Assembly (NCBI GenBank): GCA_944989445.1
Contig: CALYLW010000037.1
Coordinates: 1,650,501 to 1,714,500, forward strand
Length of the DNA: 64,000 bases
Origin: Ampullaceana balthica
Taxonomy: Eukaryota > Mollusca > Gastropoda > Lymnaeidae
Reading direction: 5' to 3'
Shown: piece after piece, positions 32,819 to 45,897 of the stretch
Numbering within the stretch: the stretch's first letter is position 1
How the letters are laid out: every line of letters starts with the position of its first letter
The notes under the pieces: model-generated
Told to the model about the DNA's origin: nothing
Database searches by the model: none
What the model saw: only the letters and a program-made list of their open reading frames with translations
Program-made: the position numbers and the translations under genes

Positions 32819-34081
32819 TGATAAGTCAGATGCTGCAGACGCCCCTAAATCTTCTAATAACGGCTTTTCGGAATCCCGCGATAGGTCTACTTTTCGACTT
32901 TTTTTTTAGCCTGTAAAAAATTTTCTGATATCCATCCTTGGTAATCCTGCAGTTTGTTCACGTATATTATTTCACAGCAAAATTCAATTTTCTCGTGAGA
33001 ACTTAAGTTTTTAATTTATTAAATGCATTAATAAATGTTGTATTTTAGCAATTACAGCACTAATTTGTAAGTCTTATTAATTTCTAAGGCTTTTTTCGAC
33101 CCTTATTTTATACTTTGAACTTGAATTTAATTGAAAATTGTACCTTTATGGCATTGTCAGTTAAAATAAAAAAGTGGGGTTTTTTTTGCCCCCCCCCCTG
33201 GAAAAATTCCTAGTGACGCCCATGAATGTTGGGTGCCATTGCACAGCAGATGGACCAGGTTGCCCAGGCATTAGCCAACGCCAAAGCTTTCTGAGAGTTA
33301 TCTTAAACTTAAACATATAGAATATGAGATTAGAAGGCAGAAGGCTAACACTAAGTCACTAACATTACAAACACTAACAACAACCAAATTAGATTGATGG
33401 TTGAAGTGGAAAAGGACTATGACTAGGACTAGGAGTCTAGGAGCAGCTGGAAGTCCCAGCATGGAGCCGGGAAGGCCCTCAATTGGACTAATCACTCTTA
33501 TCATATCTTGTATATTATTATTAGGGACTCTCCCAACTACTGTACAGAGGATTATTGCGTCACAATTTTTTTAATATTTTTTTTTAGTGGTTGGTCAGTA
33601 ATGTTTTTGAACTTTTCTTTTCGTTTGTGCGTTATGTTGGCAGTTGGTTTATCTAGTTTTATATAATAAATGTCTAAAATACAGTAAATTCTATAAATTT
33701 AATCTTTGAAATTTTAATAACCAAACCAGTTTAAAGATGACTAAATGTTCTTATAAAAAGGTTATCATATTTGCTCTACATGATAGTATATTTACCAACC
33801 CCAATTAGTTCTTGAAATAATCCACTAAAGCCGCCATTTCTGGAGGTCAAAGGTAATGAGAAATTTTAAATATCGTCTCAATATCATTACAAGAATCAAA
33901 ATACATTTATCTTTAACTTATAATTATTGAAATAGAGAGCTGAAAAATGTTATACTGAACAAACATTTAAAATACATACATACAAAATTATATACATATT
34001 TAATAAATTTAAAAGGCTAATGATAATTATTGAAGTTTTAAAAATATGAAATAGTAAAATACATTTACCATCTATCACTGT
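32819..34081. other. AT-rich intergenic DNA
   Basis: There is a poly-C run near 33190. Around 33226-33290 a short frame reads MLGAIAQQMDQVAQALANAK, possibly a retroelement remnant. Nothing else is recognised. Confidence 0.3.
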
Positions 34082-34087
34082 GTCTCT

Positions 34088-34138
<51 letters not shown>

Positions 34139-34155
34139 GAGCCCACCCAGGGACG
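34082..34155 (+). tRNA. tRNA-Asn (anticodon GTT)
   Basis: This is a 74-nt cloverleaf. The acceptor stem GTCTCTG pairs with CAGGGAC (one G-T pair) and G is the discriminator. The D arm contains GGCGCAATCGGTTAGCGC. The anticodon loop is CTGTTAA with GTT at 34116-34118, and the T arm is GGTGGTTCGAGCCCACC. A and B boxes are intact, and a T run follows within ~10 nt as a polymerase III stop. There is no intron. It looks functional. Confidence 0.95.
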
Positions 34156-34304
34156 AGACTTTTTGTTGTAAAAAAATCCTTTAACATTTTGAACGTTTAA
34201 ATTTAATAAAGTTTTACACCTCATTTAATGTCACGTATTACTGCAGCATGATATATTAAACATAGTCATTTACACATCTGATTGCAATGAATATTCTAAG
34301 TAAG

Positions 34305-34689
34305 CAGGACCGGTCTTTGGCCACTGCAACCTATGCGGTATGCGGTCGCAGTGAGCCCCGCGCTTTCATTGGCCCCGCCATTCTTAAATTTCACGTATTA
34401 TCCTTATTAATTCCTCTCCTCTGTGGCCTAACAATGACTTGGCATCGGGGCAGTTGCCAAGGGCGCTGAGGGCTAATCCTTCAATTTATACAAATCTAGT
34501 ATTTTCCTACCTTCTTGGATTTAAAAAAATATATATATTTGTCAAGGGCGCCAAAAATAAATTAGCCAAGGGTGCAAAGAAGACCCAGTTACCCTTTTGC
34601 TTATCCTTACCCAAACTAGGCCCCGCACAATTCTTTTCGCATATTAAGTCGCACAGGGCCCTGCAGTTGCTAAGTTAAGACCGGCCCTG
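34305..34689. mobile_element. hAT-type MITE, 385 bp
   Basis: The termini CAGGACCGGTCTTTGG and TTAAGACCGGCCCTG are inverted. The flanks are TAAGTAAG (34297-34304) and TTAGTAAG (34690-34697). There is no transposase. Confidence 0.8.
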
Positions 34690-34700
34690 TTAGTAAGTAA

Positions 34701-34944
34701 GGGGCCGTCCATAAAGTACGTCACACTATTTTTGACCATTTTTAACTCCCCCCTGCCCCTCCCCCCCTGTCACAAACCTTGGACCCCCCCAAATACGTCA
34801 TACTTTTTTATTAACAAAATAATTAAAATTTAATATAAAAACACCTTGACGTCACACATGGCCTTACCCCCCCCCCTGTCAAAAACTGTCACACTTTCTT
34901 ACACCCCCCCCCTCCGGAGCGGTACGTACTTTATGGACGGCTCC
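34701..34944. mobile_element. Foldback MITE, family C (GGGGCCGTCC), copy 2
   Basis: Left GGGGCCGTCCATAAAGTACG and right CGTACTTTATGGACGGCTCC are inverted repeats. They are flanked by TAAGTAA / TAAGTAG. C-rich tracts and TCACA motifs fill the interior. Confidence 0.85.
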
Positions 34945-35354
34945 TAAGTAGGTTACACATTTCGTTACTATATATCATATAACAATATATTATTATTATA
35001 ATCTCTGATTCTCATTTCAATTCTTTTTTTTTGGGGGGGGGGATGGGGGGAATACATTAAGTAAATTAAAGATAGGAGAAGAAATGCCAACTTAAGCCAA
35101 AGAATAAAATGATTCAGTTCGCTATTGTTAAGTCATAGCACCCCTTTAACTTTATTTATTAGCCTACTTGTTTTCCGCCCACGCCCACGCCTCCATCCCC
35201 ACCCCAATCTCCGTCAGTGTAAATCTATAAACTGTATCCATTAATGATTAATGAGGCGGTTTTTGGTGGTGATAAATAGGTATATTATTTTAAAAAATGA
35301 TTAATACCGATCGCAATAAAATTTTAAAAAGGTGTTTCAAATTATTTGATCAGT

Positions 35355-35943
35355 TGTCAGTGCATCACGTCTGTTAAGTCTCTATGTTTAGGTGGATTGG
35401 ACCTTGCTCTCCGCTACACACAACATACACAAGAGATGACACAGTCTGTGTAACGATGCAATGTTTATTCTACTATAAACAACTGTACAACTGGCTGTCT
35501 TGCCTTGACATAAAATACATCTATATATAACGGGCTGTATGCTCAAGCATGCCCTCGGTCCGACCCGACCGCTTCTGGGCGACGTTAAACTCAACTCTGT
35601 TTTACTGCAACCCTGCAGCTCCCCGGTCTACCCTGACCGGTCTGACCGCACAACACTGTGCGAACTACACAACTTTCTGCAACTCCCTGCCCTCGTCTCG
35701 ACTACTCTCTTATAAACCCCCCAACTGGTCTCAACTGACCCTGGCGTGTCCTCTGGTCATGTCCCTGACATATCCCGTGTGACCAGAAGTTCACTCAGAC
35801 ATCACTAGACATTATTCCCGTGATAGGAGTTCATACCCGTCAACAACGCCTTGACCCGACTCCAACACTGGCTCACAACAATCTCACAACAATCTCACAA
35901 CAATCTCACAACAATCATTCGCAGTGATTCTCATACCCTGACA
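35355..35943. mobile_element. GC-richer LTR-like block
   Basis: The block begins TTGTCAG and ends CTGACAA, has TATA-like motifs inside, and ends with four copies of a CTCACAACAAT 10-mer (35874-35917). This looks like a solo LTR or similar, but no target duplication is evident. Confidence 0.3.
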
Positions 35944-36523
35944 ACGTCATAACGCTGTTGTTTTTTTTTAAAGAAAGGCTTATTATTTACGTACTGTTTT
36001 TAATTTTAAAATTTGCCTAAAAATAATTTTAAAATAACTTAAGTTAATTAGAAGGACTTATGTCCATAAATTTAATCACGGACAATTCATTAGCTTATTC
36101 ATCCTGCAACATCCTCTGTCACAAATATTACTTCTAGCCTTCGTTGGTCCGTGTGAAAAAAACAACAACTAAGGTGCAAGGTTGTATAGCGTTCATTTTT
36201 TTGTGCAAAATTATATGCTCCATCAACACAAATATTATATTACTAGGGGTTTTAGGGCGCTTATGGCGCCAACTTGGGCTGTAGGGCACCTAAGGCGCCC
36301 ACTTTTTTTTCTTTTTCTAAAAAGCCCAAGTAACTTATCCTTGTTTGATGAATACGAAATATTAAACTTCCAGAAATGTGAACAAAGTATTTCATAATTA
36401 TACGGACAACAAAGCCCGTCCAAGGACGTTCCGCCACCGTTCGGTGGCATGTTGTAACTCCGCTCCAACGGCCGTCTTGACAGGCATACATGTGCATCAC
36501 GTCAAAAATACTATTCATTATAG

Positions 36524-37513
36524 CAGGGGTGTCCAAACTTTTTGAATGGCGGGCCGGATTAAAATTATATAAAAATGACATAAGTTGAGAAGTTTTTATC
36601 GCAAAATTTTAATGTGAAGTGTGAAACTGAGATCTTGAATGCAGTAAATAGTTGAGGTCCGGTTCAATGCCACTGATTTTGATACGTGTGATATCACGTA
36701 GGTGAGAGTCACTTATTATCGTCCTCACACGGTTCTTGTTAAAATTCATAACTGAAAATGTCTGCTCACACAAGTAAGTCGAGCTAAAAAAGCTGAGCAT
36801 TTTCTTAGCAAATGTTCGAATCTCTTTATATCTCTCTTCATCCAGCTGTAGGTAAAAGTCGTTGAGAGAAAGCTGAGAATTTCATTATCACTTTGCAACT
36901 CAATGAGTTCCATCTGCAGATTGCCTTGAGCATTATCAGGGTCAGCAGAGAAAGTTGAAGAAAATAACATGATGTCCTTTTCAATAGTTGCCATGTTCTG
37001 AAAGTATCTTTAAAATTCATCTGCCAGGGATGTGATATCTGCAACATACCTCTGCATTTGCTCATTGAAGCTTCTTTCTGGGAAACGTGTCATGATTTCC
37101 TGTAGTGAGGGGAAATGTGTGGTATAAGGCTGCATTTGAGAAAGTTGACTTTGTGAAAAAGTTGCAGGCTGTTCCCAAAGGCCTTGATAGCTGAATATAA
37201 TTGGCTTACCACTGCATTTTGACCTTGAAGATTTGTGTTAACTACGTTTAGATGTCTTGTCATATCAACTAAAAATGCTAAATCTGACAACCAAGCAGTA
37301 TCAGATCATTCTGGCATTGGTTGTCCTTTATCTTCCATGAATTCCCCAATTTCTTTTTTAAGTCCAAATTAAGTTCAAAATTTCTACTTTTTAAATATAT
37401 AATACACAGAAATAATACGTCAGTTAATTAATTATTTCAGATGAGGCCGCGGGCCAGTACAAAAGGCTTCGCGGGCAGGTTTTGGCCCGCGGGCCGAACT
37501 TTGGACATCCCTT
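36524..37513 (-). mobile_element. hAT element with transposase C-terminal remnant
   Basis: The ends CAGGGGTGTCCAAACTTTTT and AACTTTGGACATCCCTT are flanked by perfect 8-bp copies of CATTATAG (36516-36523 and 37514-37521). Frames on the - strand include LSFFSSTYLCEQTFSVMNFN and KNRVRTIISDSHLRDITRIK, the hAT dimerisation region. Upstream pieces in other frames (around 36746-37290) belong to the same gene, so it is frameshifted. The N-terminal half is deleted. Confidence 0.9.
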
Positions 37514-38432
37514 CATTATAGTTAAAATATATAACTCGTAAAATCAGAGCTTTTGACTATAAATCTCAACGCGCATAACTCAAAATAAAGTCTTGGAAGA
37601 AATACTGCAACAAAAATAACTCGTTTTGAACGTCGGCGTAAATGGCGTAAACGTGTTCAATAGTATTGGCTGTAGGAGTCATATGTGTTTGAGTGACCAA
37701 TCGCTATAGATGACGGGACAGAACGGACAAAAAGGACAGAAACTGCCTTTTATTATATAAGGATATCCTCAAATCCTCTTTTTACATCGCTCTCTTTTCC
37801 AAAATTAAAATATAAGCTAAAACTATTACGTCATATAATTTTTTTTTAAAGAATTTTTAGAATGTTGCACCCCTACTGATGCGCGCCTTGTATATATACT
37901 TAAATATAAGCTCAAAAAATGACGTCATAGCGCTACGGATCCTTTCTTCCAACTTCCAACCTGTGACTTGGACTATTATATTGTTTACTAGCGTATCACC
38001 CGTCAAAAATGACGGAAGTTTTCATCTGAAATCTATTTATTTTATAAAAAATGCACTTTTTTTAGAGCGTCTACGGTGCCGACCTTTTCAAAAGGCAAAC
38101 TAACTTGTCCTTATTTGATAAAAACGAAATATTAAACTTTCTGAAATGTACACAAAGTATTTTATAATAGTGGTTGTTTTTTTATTTTATAATTAACCAT
38201 CATCAAATCCTCTTTTTACATTGATCCCTTTTCCAAAATTAAAATACATGTATGAGCGAAAACAATGACGTCATATAATATTTTTTTACAGCGCATCTTT
38301 AATTTGCACACCTTTTGATGCATTGGTGCAGTAATTTGGTTTTCCTTGATTTCTAAAATTAGTAGCGTCATGGACAGACATTGCAAATTATATTGTTTAA
38401 TTACTAGTGTATCACCCGTCAAAAATGACGGA

Positions 38433-38735
38433 AGTTTGCAAAATAAATACAATTCAGATTAAAAAATAACGTGACGTAATACAGAACTTTCATTTATTTT
38501 ATTTATTTTTATTTGATTCATTTATTATCATATTGAACAATTTTATGCGGAACGTTCGAAAAGTGTTATTTTTTGTTCAAACGTCAAAAATGACGGAAGT
38601 TTTCAAAATAAATACACATCAGATTAAAAAATAACGTAATACAGAACTTTCATTTATTTTATTTATTTTTATTTGATTCTTTTATTATCATATTGAACAA
38701 TTTTATGCGGAACGTTCGAAAAGTGTTATTTTTGG
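38433..38735. repeat. Tandem duplication (~165 bp x2) in the Helitron
   Basis: Both units contain AATACAGAACTTTCATTTAT and GAACAATTTTATGCGGAACG, ending in AAAAGTGTTATTTTT. A diverged relative lies at about 655-710. Confidence 0.8.
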
Positions 38736-38924
38736 TGCAGCACTATGAAACAAAATCGATCGCAGTGCCACCTAACAGCATTAAAAAAATCGATCGCAGC
38801 GCCACCTAACTATAATTACATCCATACATACAGACAACGGGAATTATGTATATAGATTTATTATTATTCTTATCGAAATTTGCTACCGTGAAAACATTAG
38901 GCCCCAACATTGTTTCCACCTTAA

Positions 38925-39187
38925 GGGGCCGTCCATAAAGTACGTCACGCTATTTTTGACCATTTTTAACTCCCCCCTCCCCCTGTCACAAACTGTCACA
39001 AATCTTGCACCGCCCCCCCCCAAAGTATGTCACACTTTGAACAAAAATGTTGTTTTTTATTAACAAAATAATTAAAATTTAATATAAAACACCGTGACGT
39101 CACACATGGCCGAACCCCCCTCCCCCTGTCACACTTTCTTACACCCCCTCCCCCCTCTGGAGCGTGACGTACTTTATGGACGGCACC
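38925..39187. mobile_element. Foldback MITE, family C, copy 3
   Basis: GGGGCCGTCCATAAAGTACG at the left and CGTACTTTATGGACGGCACC at the right are inverted. The interior matches 34701-34944, including ATTAAAATTTAATATAAA. Confidence 0.85.
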
Positions 39188-39764
39188 TAATCTTAATTAA
39201 CAAGAATTTTGTTCACTAGCAAACCCGCATCACGTGAGTAATATGACTAGCACACAAGAGAAGAAGAATATTTCATGTAATGCAACCTAATATAAGTTTT
39301 AATTAAGAAAAATTAATATGGGCCAAAGAAAAATATGCTATCAAAGTTGATCGTTTTTTTTACAAATTGAGTATTTAAATAATGGAAAAATATAAAATAG
39401 TTTTTAAAACAAACAAAACGATAGAACAAACAAACAACGTTACGATTTTAATTTAAATTATAATAATGATAGTAAAACTTCCTAAACAGAAAATACAAAA
39501 TAGACCTCTCCCATAAATAAAATAAATTAATAAACATGTAAAAACTCGTACTACTTTGGAATTGAAAGCACCAATGTTGCCATGTCATTAATTTAACTCC
39601 CCCCTTTTCCCCTACTCTTCATCAACGGATTGAGCGCAATAACCCATTTATCTTCATAAGTTATAAAAGGGAATCTCAAAGATTTTAAATATAGTATCAC
39701 TTAATACTAAATAATCGGCTAATTTTGTGTGCCAAATACACATACAAACACATGGGGGGGGGGA

Positions 39765-39980
39765 TTTATCGAGAGTCAGGGGTTCGAATCTCCGTGAAGG
39801 CTGGGGCTTGTTCCCGTGGATAAGGGCGTCCCTGAGTCTACCCAGCTCCGAATGTGTACTTGGCATTAGTTGGGGTAAAACAAAGGCAGCTGGGCACTGC
39901 GTTAGCCGCATGCTGTGGCTAAAGAAACCTATGAGCCTTGCTTCACGTGCCCCATAGGTCATCATGGTCTGAAAAGGGTT
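39765..39980 (+). mobile_element. tRNA-derived SINE, copy 2 (5'-truncated)
   Basis: It begins inside the tRNA head just before the B box (GGTTCGAATCTCC). The body matches copies 1 and 3 and ends CATCATGGTCTGAAAAGGG. A (CA)n tract follows. Confidence 0.8.
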
Positions 39981-39984
39981 ACAC

Positions 39985-40052
39985 ACAATCACACACACAC
40001 ACACGCGTGCAACTCACGCACGCAGTCACGCAGGCACGCACACACACACGCA
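39985..40052. repeat. CA-rich microsatellite
   Basis: Imperfect (CA)n with interspersed CACGCA units directly after the SINE tail. Confidence 0.8.
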
Positions 40053-40279
40053 TATCTCTACATATATGTTAGAATTAGGTCTGCTTTAGTGATAAAACAA
40101 AATTTATTTGTGAAAATAATTATGTACATGGTATGTACATACTGGTGGGTTGGCCCATTTGCAAAGAGTTTTTGGAAATAAGGTTGTATTTAAAGGCTGA
40201 ACAAATTTTGGTGCCCCGGCTTTGGGCCAGAGTTAAGCATCTCTGACTTAGAAGGTTGATTTTTAACAGAAGTAAGAAT

Positions 40280-40711
40280 AACACCTAAAATAATAGTATA
40301 TGTGAAAAAAATTCATATAAGATTATTAAATCTATTAAGTTAAAATGGAGAAAAAAGAATGACGAGTGACATTCCTGGAAATCAAATACCTGGCAGTGTC
40401 TTCTAGACAGGTGCGAAGCTAGGAAAAGATGTGGAATAAAGACTGAGAATAGACAACTAACCATCATCTCTTTGCCTCCTCGTCCTTGGGTAGCAGAAGT
40501 TCATCGTACGTCTGCGTTCCGTCAAAGGACATGGGCCACCTGAAAGAGTCCTGGCTTCTCTATTCTCTATTCAGTCTCTCCAGCACATCCCAATTATGGC
40601 AAAGTTCCCTGATATCTGCTTCCACAATCACTCATCAACCAGTCGCGAATACCGCCTCTCAAAGTAAAGAGAACAAAAATGTCACTTTAAACTGTTCGTA
40701 CCGTCCACCGA
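40280..40711. other. Unrecognised segment with moderate GC
   Basis: On the - strand, 40670-40480 has a short frame reading VEADIRELCHNWDVLERLNR with a stop soon after. It may be a LINE tail fragment. No gene call is made. Confidence 0.2.
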
Positions 40712-40983
40712 CAGGTTCCCAACGTTTTTGGGCGGCGACCCCTTTTTATAAAAGCCAAGTAACTCGCGATGGAAAACGTCATTGGGGCCATCCATAAATG
40801 ACGTCACGCGATTTTGGCCTATTTTTACCCCCCTCGTCACATAAGCTTAGACCCCCCTCCAATATTACGTCACAAAGCTTTGACCCCCCCCCCAAAAAAA
40901 AAGCCGTATTTTCTAATTGAAATTAAGCATGTTTCAAATTTTTTGACATTTTAATATGTATTTAGTGTAAGTATGCAATCTAT

Positions 40984-41326
<343 letters not shown>

Positions 41327-41334
41327 ATTGTAAC

Positions 41335-42741
41335 TAGGGCTGTCAATATTGTTGAAAAAAGCTGCGCGGGTACTCGTCCAAAAGGCCGCATCATTTTTGC
41401 GGTCATGACGGCTATAGAATTCCACCTTATAGCCAGCATCCATGCACCTCATTTCACACAGTAGCTAACAGCATACTTCCAAAACATACCATTGTGCTCT
41501 ACAAACTTTTATTCCAGCTGTAAATGCATTCGTCATACCCATAATCTAAAACTACAGTAAACTGAACATTCAAACAAAATGTCAAAAACAATGACGTAAA
41601 GTTCAGTCAGGTCAAAGGGCCCAGAAGCTTGAATGTTAATGTCCGCTAGGCGGCGGTCAATGTTCCCTATAAGGTTCGTTGGTTCGTGAGCAAAGTTTTA
41701 AAAAAAAGTCTTGAGCAAAGTTGCACAGCATCCATTTTTTGTGCAATACTACACAAATTGCTGCGCTGTTATTCTAAACCACTGCGCGGCGGCGTCCAGA
41801 GAACTGCGTGGCCGCGCAACCACACAACTTAAAGGGAACATTGGCGGCGGTAGTAACTTTTTAATTGATGAACTTTACATACTGACAACTTAGTGCGTCT
41901 TATTAAAATAAGTTTTTCTGCTAGGCCTACACAAGATACACAAGGGAATAGAAAAGGCGCGAGTTTGTTAATTTTTTATCAGCAAGGCGCGTCAACTTAT
42001 GTAGACGGGTGGTTACACTTATTACATCACCAACCATTTACAAATCAAACCTTTAACTTTTAAATTTTAAATCAAGCCCAAATTATTTTCAACCCTTCGT
42101 TTTGTCCAGATTTAAAAATACAAAAATAAAAATAATAAATAAAAAACGTTCAGTTTATTACAGTCAATATCTTTGAACAAGTAAAGTATACTTTAAAAAA
42201 AAATTAGACTAGGTACTTTTTAGCATGGTCGCGACAGGAGTGGAGGAAGGAATGAGATGTTATATTTTAAAAAAAAACATTAAAAAAAACATTTGCATGT
42301 CTCAACTCACTCAACTGGTAACTAAATAATGTCAAAGACTCGTTAACTTCCTGTCATTGATTCCTTCAAAGAACCAACATCTTTTTATTATTATTTAAAT
42401 TTTTTTTTGGTTTTAAATTATTTTTGTTTATGTTCAGAAGAGAAAAGTTGTATCAAAATACCTTTGTAGTTTGTCAGAACTTTATTTTATTTCCCTTTGA
42501 CAGATACTTCTCAAGCATTTTCCTGTTAAAAGTATTTCACGGGGAATATTTCAAAAGAATTTTTTTTTGTGTATTTGATAAATTTTCGCGAGCCGTAATG
42601 TGAACACATGAGAGTCGCAGTTTGGCCGACGTTGTTATAGATTATAGAGTATAGACGTTGCAGCCACATTTTCACGGGTACCCGAGCGCTATTTTACTAC
42701 CCGGGTGATTGCACGGCAACAGGTACCCGTTGACAGGCCTA
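41335..42741. mobile_element. hAT element, 1.4 kb, nested
   Basis: The ends TAGGGCTGTCAA and TTGACAGGCCTA are flanked by ATTGTAAC (41327-41334) and ATCGTAAC (42742-42749). No intact transposase is seen. It contains a second small MITE at 41659-41846. Confidence 0.8.
41659..41846. mobile_element. Small hAT MITE within the nested hAT
   Basis: The ends CAATGTTCCCTATAAGG and TTAAAGGGAACATTG are inverted. The flanking 8-mers TAGGCGGT and GCGGCGGT match at 6 of 8. It is of the widespread AGNGTTCCCTNTAAG type. Confidence 0.7.
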
Positions 42742-42964
42742 ATCGTAACAAGCGTGAAACTATTAAAAACGTCATTAAATAAATTGCAAGCAATGAATTA
42801 GTTAAGTGGAAATTTTATTTAAAAATGCGCGTTTTTTATGTGACGTCACATTTCTTTAAACACCCCCCCCCCGTTCCCCATCATCACACATCGTCACAAA
42901 TGCTTGAAACCCCACCTTTTTTTGTTTAGGCGCATGACGTCATTTATGGACGCCCCCATTTCAA

Positions 42965-43400
42965 TAAATAATAAATTAATTTTTTATCTTATCTTATCGG
43001 TTACTGACGCTCCTTCTATACAGAAGATTATCCCGTCCTACGCTTATCTATGGTTTGTGTCTAGTCCTGCATTCTTATTAGAGTTTTAAATGTTGATAAA
43101 GTGTTGGTTTTCCTGGTTTCTTCAGGCAACCCATTCCACGCCCGAATTCCGGACGGGAAGAACGAGAATTTGTATGTGTTTGTTCATGAATATGGAATAA
43201 GGAAGTTTTTTATCCTTATGTCTATCTGAGGGTTGCATTAATTTATCTGTGTGTTGTAAATTAGATTAATTGCTTTATGTATGATTACTACTTTACTCTT
43301 GGTTCTTCTATCCTCGAGTGTTTCAAGGTTTAATGATTTAACTAATGGTGTTATTCTCGTCAGTTTTGAATATTTTAAAATGACAACGAAAACATATTTT
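42965..43400 (-). mobile_element. LINE 3' end: RT C-terminal fragment, tail and (GATAA)n
   Basis: On the - strand, 43400-43090 reads LVKSLNLETLEDRRTKSKVV, then an FSFFPSGIRAWNGLP motif, the usual end of a CR1/Jockey-like ORF2. This is followed by a non-coding tail (GTAGGACGGGATAATCTTCT, then GTATAGAAGGAGCGTC) and a GATAAGATAAGATAAAA microsatellite. The same tail occurs at 45898-45958 and on the SINE at 58005-58050. Confidence 0.7.
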
Positions 43401-43659
43401 TCTAATAAAATTTTATTTCAAATTATGTTTAATAATTAATTTAATGTAATAATTGAAATTGCCTGCTATTGACCAGCCCCCTAATTCCCACGTGAGTGTT
43501 CGCCAACGCCAAGCTCATATGATTTTCAACTTTTATACTTGTCTTTTGTTTTTAAAGGAAAAAGAGTTGAAAATCCATTCTCGTAGAGATATTATGTGTA
43601 TTTATTGGTGACCCCTCAGAAAACCCATAGTGAACTCGCGACCCACTGGGAACCCGTGG

Positions 43660-45895
43660 TATATAGATTTTAATTTATATCTGAGTATACTATCATTTTT
43701 GGGAATCCTAAATGAAACTGTGGGCTCATTAAATGTACTATTTAAACTCAATGATTCATATTAACCGATAAGAAGATTAAATGATCTTGTGACCACCTTG
43801 GAACTAGACGTAAACTCCAGAACAATGGAGAACAACGTCAAGATATATGTCTCTAATCTGTATAGAGTTATTAAATACTATACTATATTCAACTTCAAGC
43901 CCCGCTGTTATGTAACTGTAACTGTGACCCTTGATATACATTACTTAAAACTTTACTCAAGAGTTTCCTTAAGTTAAGGTGAGAGCACCTTATAATACTT
44001 TGAATACCAATAAATCATTTAACGACATTGTTTTATTGGCGTTTTCATATTGAGATCACAGCATGATAACTAAATGTTTAGAAGAATTTGTAAAAGTTGA
44101 ATGAAACATCTTTTAAGTGGTTAAACTAGCATAACCTTTGCCCTATAGCCAATCGACCAACGAGATGATAGAATGCCCAGCTCATGAATATTCAATGTTT
44201 GTATTGCTTCAGGTAGTAGCGGGGATAGAAAGGAAAGGTAACTCTTCCGACTGGCACAGGTTAGGGCCGCAGTGTTGAGGACTGTGTTCGGTTTCAAAAT
44301 ACAGCCTCAAATATTTCGGGGTTATAGAGGATAAAATGGATTTTTAAGTGTGTGGATAATTTTTCAAACGTCACCTTGCTAGCTTTTAAGGGATATAAGG
44401 TTGTGTGGCAGGAATTACAAAATTAAAGGTAAATATAAACTATTTGTATTAAATACCTTACACTTAATATAATAATAATAATAATAGGTCAACCTATCGC
44501 TATCAGATTTTGACTTAACAATGCTAACATCTACTTCATAGCTTTACTGTTTCGTTATGTATGACATAGAGTTAGCAGAGTAGGACTTGATACATGGGTG
44601 TTAATTTTTTAAAAATAAATATTTTGTTTCAACCTGCCTATCACTCAAGTCTATCACCATATTCTGGTACTTTGAAAAAAAATGTGTTAAAAATCTGGTG
44701 ATTGTGTGCAGAATTTAAAGGGCCTTTAGCCCTATGACTTAGTCTTTAGACTCTTAGGTCTGGACTAGAACTTCAGTATTACAAACAAAATTCATAGTAA
44801 ATTAAAGTGGCAAATAATAGATAAACATTTTATTTAAATATTTATTAAAATAAAGTTATTTACTACTAGAAAATAAATTATAAGTTGGAGACATCTACTT
44901 ATGACTTATGTCTACTTATAGAAATTCCCAGGGCTTTAAGTTTGACTTGGGTAATACCAGCACAAAGCCAAGTTTGTCAACTTTAAATAAAACCAAAGTC
45001 ATCGTGTTTATGTACATTGCAGACAGTATTTAATCATAGCATATTACATTTACATTTACTCACCATATAAAGAATAACATATCAGACAATAAGACCCATT
45101 TCCATAAACGTAATCAGTAGTTTAGATATTTAACGTTATACAAAACACGGAAGATTTTGCTTTGTTATAAAGATTAATGGCTATTGAAGGATATAATGTT
45201 TGAATGGTGGGGGTCTTGTAAACGTTTATTTGAATGATAAAACTCATATTAACTAGCGTATGTTAAAGAATTAATTCTCTACTTGTGATTGGTTATAGTT
45301 TTAGTGCATCATGACCTACTACAGTAGACTACACACACAGACTGTGACACAGTTTATGTTTTAGTCCATTTTCCATTCCCCGAGTTCCATCAACAGAAAA
45401 TAATTTAGGACTTCAATTATTTTTCCATCAGGTCGTAACCACTTTTCATGGTAATAAAACTATGCTCGTAGATAAATATTTGTCTTAATTCATCGTCGCG
45501 GGTTGTAGCAATTTGCAGTAGGAGATTTGACTCAAACAATGTTTTTTAAATATTTTATTTTGGAGATTTGACGGGGATTTATAGCGAGAGAAGCCTTTTT
45601 ATTTCTTAGTGTGTATAGTATATAATATATATATACAATTATGAGACTGAAACACTGGCCACTGATTAAGTTTATCACTGGCTTAAGGTGATCGCTGGTT
45701 TGTTTTGGAGCCTGGACCTACTGGTCAAGCATGAAGCAGGTGCAGGGCCTGAAGGAGCCGTCTCCTGTAAGCTTAAGCAATCATGAATGACATTGTCTTT
45801 TCTTGTAGTGTTTCGTTCTGTCTGCCCGCCTATAATTTATACTGTTGTTTCATTGCTTGGAAATGGAATAACATTAAGTATAAACATTTATCAAT
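43660..45895. other. Mostly unique DNA with weak promoter/exon hints
   Basis: A CCAAT motif occurs at 44149. A GC-richer stretch at 44200-44430 ends in a donor-like AAAG|GTAAAT at 44428. A (AAT)n run lies near 44470. A short candidate coding exon lies at 45731-45766. No protein is recognised. Confidence 0.25.
45731..45766 (+). other. Candidate first coding exon
   Basis: An ATG opens a 12-codon frame (MKQVQGLKEPSP) ending at a CCT|GTAAGC donor. The segment is clearly GC-richer than its surroundings. No downstream exon was found, so this is speculative. Confidence 0.15.
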
Positions 45896-45897
45896 CG

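Larger units (their letters stand above)
36243..38856 (-). mobile_element. Helitron (2.6 kb) carrying a nested hAT
   Basis: On the - strand it starts A|TCTATATACATAATTCCCG. It ends in a hairpin (GGCGCCATAAGCGCC) followed by CTAAAACCCCTAG|T. The 5' TC, 3' hairpin, CTAG and A/T target are diagnostic. No Rep/helicase gene is seen, so it is non-autonomous. CCGTCAAAAATGACGG recurs (37999, 38417, partial at 38582) and a ~165-bp segment is tandemly duplicated. A hAT sits at 36524-37513. Confidence 0.75.
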
